DNA from: Flemingiibacterium sp045578725 | Lineage (GTDB): Bacteria > Bacillota > Clostridia > Oscillospirales > CAG-272 | Assembly (NCBI GenBank): GCA_045578725.1 | Contig: JAZNKS010000022.1 | Location: 1 to 64,000, forward strand | DNA: 64,000 nucleotides | Reading direction: 5' to 3' | In this document: piece after piece, positions 17,904 through 24,600 of the stretch | Layout: every line of letters begins with the position of its first letter | How positions within the stretch are numbered: the first letter of the stretch is position 1 | Position numbers and translations under genes: made by a program | Notes under the pieces: generated by a model | Told to the model about the DNA's origin: nothing | The model's database searches: none | The model's input: the letters and a program-made list of their open reading frames with translations, nothing else

Positions 17904-17915
17904 GTATCATGATAC
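17904..17915 (-). promoter_or_regulatory. Palindrome overlapping the likely xylA -10 (operator candidate)
   Basis: GTATCATGATAC is a perfect 12-bp palindrome. On the minus strand it contains TATCAT, a plausible -10 preceded by TG-G, about 50 bases before xylA. A GGCGGC-AGA-GCCGCC inverted repeat lies just downstream (17885-17899), in the presumed leader. Confidence 0.4.
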
Positions 17916-17980
17916 CACAAACCGTGCTCCCATACCATAGGTTCTGTTGCTGAATTTGCGAAGAATATTGCTGTTTTGTC

Positions 17981-18009
17981 TTGCAAACGGTTCCGCTTTG
18001 TGTTATAAT
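17981..18009 (+). promoter_or_regulatory. SigA promoter of the AraC gene
   Basis: TTGCAA at 17981-17986, 17-base spacer, TATAAT at 18004-18009 with an extended TG. Confidence 0.75.
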
Positions 18010-18031
18010 AAAAGCAGAAGGCGGTGATTCC

Positions 18032-18838
18032 ATGTCCGATTTCCTGCACGAAAGCATTCACAGACCGCAGGGCAGCTTTCCCTACATCCAGCTGGAGAAC
18101 CGGGATTTCAATTACATCATCCATTTTCATGAGGAAATGGAGGTCATTTATGTCGAATACGGGAGCGTGACCGCGCTCTGCGAGGCCGACACCCTGGAGC
18201 TTGATGCCGGCGATTTCTGCGTTTTTCTGCCCGGCGAGCTGCACGGCCTCAAAAGCGTGTCGCGCAACAATCTGCATATCATCAAATACCGTGCTGAGGC
18301 CGATCATGAATCGGTGGATTTCATCCGCCTGCGGCCCCGCATCCGGAAGCTGAGCCCTTCGGATCCGGTCTATGGAACGGTTTTCGGGATCTGGCAGACC
18401 CTCTGCCGGGAATTCACCGAACAGCTTCCGGGTTATGAATTCGCGCTCCGTGCCTGCACCGATCAGCTGTCCACGCTGCTGCTTCGGCAGATGCCGTTGG
18501 AAGATGTCGCCCCCCGCGCCGGGTTTGATCTGCTTCTGGCGGTCAACCGGATGCTGGAGGAACGGTACGAAGGGCCGATCAGCCTTACCGATGCCGCCGA
18601 TTGCTGTCATCTGTCCAAATATCATTTCGCCCGCGAATTCAAGCGCCGCACGGGCATGACCTTTGTCTATTATCTGTCGCTCTTCCGTCTGGAGAAGGCG
18701 CTGGTGCTTCTTCGCAGCACCAAGCTTTCCGTCGGCCGCGTGGCCGAGGAATGCGGCTTCGGAAGCGTGCGCTCGATGCAGCTCTTTTTCCGGGATTATC
18801 TGGGCATGACCCCGCAGGAATACCGCAGGGGCGGGTAA
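18032..18838 (+). CDS. AraC-family regulator, probable xylose-operon regulator
   Basis: 268 residues from ATG 18032, with AAGGCGG about 8 bases upstream and a good promoter just before it. Residues 25-75 form a cupin sensor (IIHFHEEMEVIYVEYGS, then FLPGELHGLKS). The C-terminal 100 residues are the AraC DNA-binding domain (DAADCCHLSKYHFAREFKR, then VAEECGFGSVRSMQLFFRD), ending in YLGMTPQEYR. It faces xylA across about 170 bases of divergent regulatory DNA, so control of xylAB is the most economical role; the inducing sugar is inferred, not seen. Confidence 0.9.
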   Translation: MSDFLHESIHRPQGSFPYIQLENRDFNYIIHFHEEMEVIYVEYGSVTALCEADTLELDAGDFCVFLPGELHGLKSVSRNNLHIIKYRAEADHESVDFIRLRPRIRKLSPSDPVYGTVFGIWQTLCREFTEQLPGYEFALRACTDQLSTLLLRQMPLEDVAPRAGFDLLLAVNRMLEERYEGPISLTDAADCCHLSKYHFAREFKRRTGMTFVYYLSLFRLEKALVLLRSTKLSVGRVAEECGFGSVRSMQLFFRDYLGMTPQEYRRGG

Positions 18839-18897
18839 GCGGCACAAATTATGTGAACATCGCGCTGTTAACACAATATTTTCGGCCGTTTTACACA

Positions 18898-18926
18898 TTG
18901 GACATAGAATTCTGTTATACTATAAT
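18898..18926 (+). promoter_or_regulatory. Strong SigA-type promoter in front of a gene remnant
   Basis: TTGGAC at 18898-18903, 17-base spacer, TATAAT at 18921-18926, followed by AAAGGA at 18931. It now drives no intact gene directly, but could transcribe through to the gene at 19182. Confidence 0.7.
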
Positions 18927-18944
18927 TACCAAAGGAAACCGACG

Positions 18945-19128
18945 GCGCCTTTGTGGCGCTTGACTACCAAACCGCTCGGTTTGCAAAATTCGCCTTCGGC
19001 CTGGAACCAATTACGGCTATCATGTCAGAGAATATGACGCTGCTGCCGAATTCAGCGGATGGCTCTACTGTGATGACTGGGGAGATGTTTGGGACGGCTT
19101 TCCGAACGCCCCCGATAAAGATGACTAA
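18945..19128 (+). pseudogene. Remnant of an unknown protein gene
   Basis: A promoter and ribosome-site-like AAAGGA are followed by no start codon. One frame reads DGAFVALDYQTARFAKFAFG; the sense then continues in another frame as PGTNYGYHVREYDAAAEF and SGWLYCDDWGDVWDGFPN, ending at TAA 19126-19128. Both pieces look like real protein rather than random translation, and the shift between them plus the lack of an ATG suggests an internally deleted, frameshifted gene. I do not recognise the family. A hairpin terminator follows. This is a judgement from residue composition and could be wrong. Confidence 0.45.
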
Positions 19129-19136
19129 TATACCCA

Positions 19137-19163
19137 CCGGAGGGCATTTGCCCTCCGGCATTT
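19137..19163 (+). terminator. Hairpin terminator after the gene remnant
   Basis: CCGGAGGGCA-TT-TGCCCTCCGG, a 10-bp perfect stem with a 2-base loop, followed by CATTTTATAA. The T run is weak, so read-through to the gene at 19182 is possible. Confidence 0.6.
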
Positions 19164-19181
19164 TATAAAGGAGGTACACTT

Positions 19182-20273
19182 ATGTCCTATCAAAGACAGC
19201 CCGGCCTTTTGAAATGGTTTTACAAAATCCCCTGGCCTATTCGCATTTATCTCGGCGTAGTGCTCTCTGCCGCCTTGATCATCGGATCCATCTTTGCCAT
19301 CACTGAAATGCAGAACCGCTTGAATCCGCCTTCGCAGATTCTGCTGGAGCTCGAAGATGATCCGCCCCCGCAGACGGAGTTTCTCAAAATCTATGCTTGG
19401 GAATCGTATGATGAAGGAAAAATTACTTACGATAATCTCCCGCTCGGCAGTGGGTGCCTGCCGGAAGAAAAAGAACGGATTCAAACACTCAAACAGCCGG
19501 ATAAGCTCCGTCTGACCGAAATGAAGACCGAAAATGCGGTTCGCATTGCGTGCAGCAGGATACCGCTCCTCTCGGTTCATTTATGGAATAACCACCGTCC
19601 GGATGATTCAATTTACGAGTATATTATGGATTGGAACGGATTCCTTCACACTCCGTATACATATTATAATACCGGCCAATCTTTTGCATCCTCCCTCCAG
19701 CTCATTGCCAAAGCGGATGCGGAAATCGAAATTTCCGGCAATGCTGTCGCTTACAGCAACAAAGGAAGCGATGAGTATATCGCCAATTTTTCATCTCACA
19801 CAAAAGTTCAGCATCTGAAAAGCAGCCGCGGTTCCTACCATGTCATAACAAGCAGCAATCCCTACCATGAAATCAACGGTCCGGACCGTGATCCCGATGA
19901 GAAGCTCGGCTCAGGCAAATGGAACCCGGATGCGCGCAGCCGGTTCTATTATCAGCATCTGCATGAAGTCTATCCCGACCTTCCTTCCGCCTATAGGAAT
20001 ATTCGCCGTAAGGTTTGCGAATCAGCGGTTCTTTTCTCCGCTTACTCCAAGACGAATCCCAATCTTCTCCTTGCACAGGCCGAGGTAAAGCTCACCTTTT
20101 ATTCCTGCTGGGGTTATGAAGGCGAAGATCCGCGCGCCCTCCAAGGCATTATTTTCCAGATTCTCAAAGAGTTCGGCCTCGATACCGATCCGAACAACTA
20201 TGGATTCACCACCGCCGAAATCGTTGATTACTGGGAGAATTACGATTACACCGGCAATTTGGCCAACAATTGA
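19182..20273 (+). CDS. Membrane-anchored protein of unknown function
   Basis: 363 residues; start preceded by AAAGGAGG at 8 bases. One membrane helix at about residues 22-43 (IRIYLGVVLSAALIIGSIFA) with the remaining 320 residues predicted outside. No family recognised. The outer part is rich in Tyr, Asn and Ser (for example YYNTGQSFASSLQLIAKADAE) and contains a few scattered Cys residues. It lies in an AT-richer island between a gene remnant and another short membrane protein, the sort of context in which accessory or recently acquired genes are found. No function is proposed. Confidence 0.7.
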   Translation: MSYQRQPGLLKWFYKIPWPIRIYLGVVLSAALIIGSIFAITEMQNRLNPPSQILLELEDDPPPQTEFLKIYAWESYDEGKITYDNLPLGSGCLPEEKERIQTLKQPDKLRLTEMKTENAVRIACSRIPLLSVHLWNNHRPDDSIYEYIMDWNGFLHTPYTYYNTGQSFASSLQLIAKADAEIEISGNAVAYSNKGSDEYIANFSSHTKVQHLKSSRGSYHVITSSNPYHEINGPDRDPDEKLGSGKWNPDARSRFYYQHLHEVYPDLPSAYRNIRRKVCESAVLFSAYSKTNPNLLLAQAEVKLTFYSCWGYEGEDPRALQGIIFQILKEFGLDTDPNNYGFTTAEIVDYWENYDYTGNLANN

Positions 20274-20339
20274 ACGCAAGGTGAGGGGAAGGAACTCGGA
20301 ACGATACGCTCTATTTATCAAAGGGGGTAGACCAATGTC

Positions 20340-20414
20340 ATGCCGACCGTCTTTATCGGTGATACTCAAGGTGTAACATGGGAATTCGATTCTTCAACAG
20401 ATAATGTACAATGA
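20340..20414 (+). CDS. Possible 24-residue ORF overlapping the next start
   Basis: ATG 20340 begins MPTVFIGDTQGVTWEF and ends at a TGA (20412-20414) that overlaps the ATG of the gene at 20411, as in coupled genes. GGGGG lies 13 bases upstream, rather far; a closer ATG at 20335 gives a different 13-residue frame. It may be a leader peptide or the tail of another decayed gene. Confidence 0.25.
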   Translation: MPTVFIGDTQGVTWEFDSSTDNVQ

Positions 20415-20842
20415 CCGATCTGTTCATCGAAAACCTGCTGACGGTTATGGTGTGGCTGTTTGTTCTGGCCGCAGTAATCGGTCTGCCAGCGATATTCATC
20501 ATCTGGGCATTTGCCAAAAATAAGAGTCCGCTTACAAAATCCATTGCCGTTCTGACAATCGCGGCCGTCCTCGTCGGTACGGTCATCACGGCAGTAAGGC
20601 CCGCTGTCTGGTGTCCTCCCGAGCTGCGCGCACGTTTAACCGAAGAGGATTTCAGAAAAATCCGTGCGCTTGGTTCCGGCCTTTATTCCAATCGCCTGCC
20701 GCTGATCCCGATCTGTGTTTGTGTGGATTCCGCGGATGGCAAAACCGTTCTGACAACAACCTTTTATTATCCCTTCGGCACGGTAAAGGAGCAAATCGGC
20801 CCGGACGGATACAGCACCGTGAAAGGATTAGTGGATCCTTAA
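20411..20842 (+). CDS. Small membrane protein of unknown function
   Basis: 143 residues. Two membrane helices, about residues 8-34 (NLLTVMVWLFVLAAVIGLPA) and 43-62 (SIAVLTIAAVLVGTVITAV), then an 80-residue soluble tail with the sequence SADGKTVLTTTFYYPFGTVK. There is no clear ribosome site of its own; translation may be coupled to the 24-residue frame whose stop overlaps its start. It shares the AT-richer composition of the preceding gene and may form a unit with it. No family recognised. Confidence 0.6.
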   Translation: MTDLFIENLLTVMVWLFVLAAVIGLPAIFIIWAFAKNKSPLTKSIAVLTIAAVLVGTVITAVRPAVWCPPELRARLTEEDFRKIRALGSGLYSNRLPLIPICVCVDSADGKTVLTTTFYYPFGTVKEQIGPDGYSTVKGLVDP

Positions 20843-20863
20843 AACAGGCCCGAAAAACAGCCG

Positions 20864-20894
20864 CCGCGCATCCATACGGATGCGCGGCCCTTTT
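20864..20894. terminator. Bidirectional terminator
   Basis: CCGCGCATCC-ATAC-GGATGCGCGG followed by CCCTTTTG. It closes the AT-rich island and also follows the stop codon of the converging GH28-like gene. Confidence 0.8.
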
Positions 20895-20896
20895 GT

Positions 20897-23215
20897 TTAT
20901 TCAAATTTCAGCCGGCCGTACATTTGCACGCACGCTTTGGGATCCAGCGAGTGGAACATCGGCACGCGGTCGAAATGCGCGGTGCCGTCGGCCACGGCAT
21001 TGACCGAGAATTCCAGCACATATTCGCCGCTCTTTTCGGTGATGCCGAGCTCTGTCAGCGGAACCGAACCGGCAAAATCATAGCCGTCGCCCGCCTTTTG
21101 GAAGGTCAGCGGGCCATCTTCGTTTGGATCAAAGGTGAGGTGAGCCACCGATTCGACCTTCGGCATATTCTTGAACACATAGGTCAGCTCGGCCACGTTG
21201 CGGAGCTCCGGTGCGCGGACGGGGCCGTCCTTGCCCATCTGAAGCGCGGTTGTTTCGCCAAAGCCGGTTTCGGGGATAAGGAACATGACCTCGCCCTCGG
21301 CATAGCCGGGCAGGCGCGCGGCATAAAGATCAAGCTTTGATTCCCGGACGGGCATATTGAGGCAGAAATAGCGCAGATCGGGATTTTCGGGCGGAAGCTC
21401 TCCGTCCCGGACGGCAAGGTCGGTGATATGGCCGCCGAGATACAGCCTCTCCCCAAGATGGGCCAGCGCCAGCGAGCCGATCTTTCTTCCCTCCATCGTG
21501 AAGATGTCCGCGGCCTCGTTTTCGATGACGGCCGCAAAATCCGCTTCCTTTTCCAGCGCGTGAACCGGCATGGGAAGCTCCAGCAGGACAAAATCCGGGA
21601 TCACGTCGATCATCGAGGACTGGGTGGTGATGAAATACTTGCCGGCACGCAGGGTGAAGGCAAGCTCCTTTACCGCTTCCTCGCCCGGCTTCAGCCCGTA
21701 GCGCCAATCCACGGGCAGACCGGTGCATTCGGTCTTCGGATAGGCCTCCAGCCAGAGGCTTCCCTCAGCCGTGCGCTCCTTGTCGGTATTGGTTAAAATC
21801 ACGCGGGCCGAGACTGCATAGAGGCCGTTGGAAAGCGGTTTCTTTTCGAGGATCTCCACCCTGGTCTGCACCTGAACGGGGCGCTCGCCGCCGGCATTTT
21901 CCGGCGTGATAAAGCGGACATTATGGCAATGCTGCAGGAGCTGGAGGCCGCATTCCTTTTCGTTTGTGATCCGCTTGCCGCTGATGAAGACATTCTCGAA
22001 GGTGACATCCGAGATGGAGCTTTCCTCGCTCCAGCCTTCAATGCGGGAGGGCTCCGGAAGCTTGTCAAGCCCCGGCTTGCCGTTTAAGTAGATATTTTTG
22101 AAGGCGACACGCTCGATGTAGCCCGGCTTGCCGTCGCGGTTCCAGCCGGAGGGCTTGATGCGCAGATCGATAAACTGGCCGCCCAGCGCATCCTCGACCC
22201 GGATATCCTCGAACAGGACATCGTGGATGTGGGCGCGGTCGCCCTGATGGATGCCGATCAGCGGATAGCCGGACATGGAGTGGATAATGTCGATGTCCTT
22301 GTAGTGGATATTCTTGATTTCATCGGCGCGGTGCTCATAGCCGACCTCGATCGGACGGGCAAAATCGTTCCAGATCGTGCAGTCATGGAAATACACGTTG
22401 TCCATGTCGCCGGTTTCAAAGGCCTTGACCGCCAGCGCATCGTCCCAGTTGCGGATGAACATCCCGTAAACCTCGACATTCCGGCTGCCGCAGACATCCA
22501 CGCCGTCGGAATTGCCGCGATAGCCGAAAATATTGGAATTGCGGACGATGACATCGTCGCATCCGAATACGCGGACGGTCCAGCTGGGCGCATTGTGCAT
22601 CGTGATATCCTGAAGGAGGAATTTCCTTGCATAGTACGGCTCGACCAGCTTGTGGGGAGCGGGCCGTGCATGATCCCGGCCGTCCAGAACGCCGCGGCCG
22701 AGGATGCGGACGTTTTCGGCACCCTTTTCGGTATAGAAGCTGCCGTATACATACGCGCCGCCGGCAAGATAAACGGTCGTACCCGACTTTATTTCCAGAT
22801 CGCCGGGCGTGTGGATGCCGGGGCCGAAGTACAGCACGTTTTCATCGGCCGGATCGGGGATCTCCGTTTCGGGTGCATAGGCAAAGAGGGCCAGCGCGTT
22901 GTCAATGGAGCCGTTGAATTCCACCGACAGCTTGGCAGGCTCCTTCAGCGTGAAGCGGACGTTATGCGCATCGTGGGTGAAGTCGATTTTTTTGGACTTT
23001 GGGCGGATATCCACCTGCGTAAGCTCAAAGGGCACCGTGACGGTGATTTCGGCCTCGCCCTCAAAATCGAAGATGCCGTAGGGGGCATATTTGAGGAATT
23101 TGAAGGGGGGATAGAGCACGGAGGCATCATACAGCCCCAGCGTGTCGCCGTTGACGGTGACCGTGATGCCGCTCTTTGATTTCAGCTCGTCGCAGATTGG
23201 GAAAATGGTATGCAT
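20897..23215 (-). CDS. GH28-like glycoside hydrolase (pectin-lyase-fold beta-helix) with C-terminal extension
   Basis: 772 residues; start 23215 preceded by AAAGGAAG. After a short N-terminal beta domain, residues about 130-430 form a right-handed beta-helix (GIHTPGDLEIKSGTTVYLAG is the usual entry). Family 28 landmarks are NSDGVD near residue 235, NWDDALAVK near 258 and LRIKPSG further on, which correspond to NxD, DD and RIK of polygalacturonases. The canonical GHG motif is not clear; VGYEHRADE stands in that region. The last 250 residues are beta-rich accessory domains. No signal peptide, so it would act on imported oligogalacturonides or similar glycans. It is the third gene of the minus-strand unit starting at 27159, 26 bases after the oxidoreductase. 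Confidence 0.78.
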   Translation of the reverse strand: MHTIFPICDELKSKSGITVTVNGDTLGLYDASVLYPPFKFLKYAPYGIFDFEGEAEITVTVPFELTQVDIRPKSKKIDFTHDAHNVRFTLKEPAKLSVEFNGSIDNALALFAYAPETEIPDPADENVLYFGPGIHTPGDLEIKSGTTVYLAGGAYVYGSFYTEKGAENVRILGRGVLDGRDHARPAPHKLVEPYYARKFLLQDITMHNAPSWTVRVFGCDDVIVRNSNIFGYRGNSDGVDVCGSRNVEVYGMFIRNWDDALAVKAFETGDMDNVYFHDCTIWNDFARPIEVGYEHRADEIKNIHYKDIDIIHSMSGYPLIGIHQGDRAHIHDVLFEDIRVEDALGGQFIDLRIKPSGWNRDGKPGYIERVAFKNIYLNGKPGLDKLPEPSRIEGWSEESSISDVTFENVFISGKRITNEKECGLQLLQHCHNVRFITPENAGGERPVQVQTRVEILEKKPLSNGLYAVSARVILTNTDKERTAEGSLWLEAYPKTECTGLPVDWRYGLKPGEEAVKELAFTLRAGKYFITTQSSMIDVIPDFVLLELPMPVHALEKEADFAAVIENEAADIFTMEGRKIGSLALAHLGERLYLGGHITDLAVRDGELPPENPDLRYFCLNMPVRESKLDLYAARLPGYAEGEVMFLIPETGFGETTALQMGKDGPVRAPELRNVAELTYVFKNMPKVESVAHLTFDPNEDGPLTFQKAGDGYDFAGSVPLTELGITEKSGEYVLEFSVNAVADGTAHFDRVPMFHSLDPKACVQMYGRLKFE

Positions 23216-23241
23216 ATTCAGACTTCCTTTCAGGATGGATT

Positions 23242-24591
23242 TTAGTTTTGGTGCCCGGCAATGAAAGCGCCGACCCCCTCGCCGAGCGAAAGAAGGGTTC
23301 GGTTGAGCCGCGCGGAGGAGGCGGCGATATGGGTGAAGGATGCACCCCGGCAGGCGACAAAGAGATTGTCAAATTCCTTTGCCATCGTGCATTCGATCGG
23401 GATTTCGTAGGGGTAGGTCAGCTCCTTGCCCATACCGCCCTCGCCGTGGATGTCCATCGAATGGTCGGCGATGGCGGCGGTGAGCCCGATTTTCGGCTGG
23501 CGGAGGATCCCCGCTCGCAGATCCTGCTCCCGCAGGACATAGCGGCCGCGAAGCCGCCAGCTCTCGCGCACGCCGGCCTCATAGACCGTCTTCAGCGTCC
23601 AGCCGGCCATTCCCTTCTCACGCTGGAGCCAATTCCAGTATCGGTATACCCGTGCGCGGCCGACGGCGTCGGCCCGGTCGCCGAGCGTAAGATATTCCCG
23701 GCCCTGCATGGTGGGCAGCATATTGACATTGATATCGCCGTTCGGATAAAAGACAAAGCAGGAAACGGTAGACTTCATCGCCGTCGCTTCCCAATCGGCC
23801 GTATCGACAGCGCGGCAGGATTCGGGCACGGCATCGATGCTGGCGGGATCCCCGGACCTTGCAATCCGGAAGACATAGGACACGGCGTTGACCGAATCCT
23901 TCGCGCATTCCGGTGCCGACGGCTCGCCGAATTCGTCCCGGCTCTCGCATCCGAGCACCGCCTCGCATCCGGCATCGCGCGCCAGCACGATATCGCCGGA
24001 GGCATCGACAAAGGTATCGGCAAAGATCTCCGCCGTCTGCTCCCCGTTTGACACGGTGATGCTGACAATCCGCTCGCTGTCTGTCCGGCAGGATTCATAA
24101 CGCCAGCCAAACAGACTTGTCAGATATTCACGGTGCGGCTCCATCACCGCACGGATCGCCTGCCGCATGGCATCCGGCTCAAACTGGAAGCGCTTCATCG
24201 GGCCGCCCGCGCCCCTGATGGAAAGGCACCGCCCGAGGGTCGCTTCATACGGATCGCCCATGGGGATGGAAAGCCCCCACGGCCGGGCCGCGAAATCCTG
24301 CTTTGACCAGTCAAGCCCGACGGTCGGATCAAAGAGATTGAGGTTCGGCACGCCCTGAACGGTGTGCGCGCCGTTTTCCATCTTGGCAAGCTCCGAAACA
24401 AGCTCCTGATGAATGCCGTCAAGGCTCACGCCCGGCTCCCAGCCGTCCACGCCCGAAAAGACCATCGTACCGCCGAAATCCGGATGACGGTCCACGATGA
24501 CGGTGGGGATTTTGTTCGTTATCAGCCGGTAGGCGCATCCGGTTCCGCCGCATCCCGCGCCGAGGATGCAGACCTGTGTGTGAAGGATCAT
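23242..24591 (-). CDS. FAD-dependent oxidoreductase
   Basis: 449 residues from ATG 24591, with AGGTGG about 5 bases upstream; a GTG three codons earlier (24600) is the alternative. The N-terminal dinucleotide-binding fold is clear: VCILGAGCGGTGCAYRL followed by the acidic VIVDRHPDFGG, and the second FAD contact is DTFVDASGDIVLARDAG. This matches the FAD_oxidored group, which often accompanies glycoside hydrolases in gut and environmental bacteria but whose substrates are mostly unknown. It overlaps its ribosome site with the stop codon of the preceding GTPase gene, so it is cotranscribed with it. A sugar or polyol oxidation role is inference. Confidence 0.8.
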   Translation of the reverse strand: MILHTQVCILGAGCGGTGCAYRLITNKIPTVIVDRHPDFGGTMVFSGVDGWEPGVSLDGIHQELVSELAKMENGAHTVQGVPNLNLFDPTVGLDWSKQDFAARPWGLSIPMGDPYEATLGRCLSIRGAGGPMKRFQFEPDAMRQAIRAVMEPHREYLTSLFGWRYESCRTDSERIVSITVSNGEQTAEIFADTFVDASGDIVLARDAGCEAVLGCESRDEFGEPSAPECAKDSVNAVSYVFRIARSGDPASIDAVPESCRAVDTADWEATAMKSTVSCFVFYPNGDINVNMLPTMQGREYLTLGDRADAVGRARVYRYWNWLQREKGMAGWTLKTVYEAGVRESWRLRGRYVLREQDLRAGILRQPKIGLTAAIADHSMDIHGEGGMGKELTYPYEIPIECTMAKEFDNLFVACRGASFTHIAASSARLNRTLLSLGEGVGAFIAGHQN

Positions 24592-24600
24592 ATCGCCCAC

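Noticed and set aside
16035..17912. Long plus-strand frame (625 codons) opposite xylA and xylB
   Set aside because: xylA and xylB motifs are complete on the minus strand; the opposite frame crosses both genes and shows no known motif.
19125..19580. Minus-strand frame over the start of the membrane protein gene
   Set aside because: No ribosome site; the plus-strand frame at 19182 has AAAGGAGG and a clear membrane helix.
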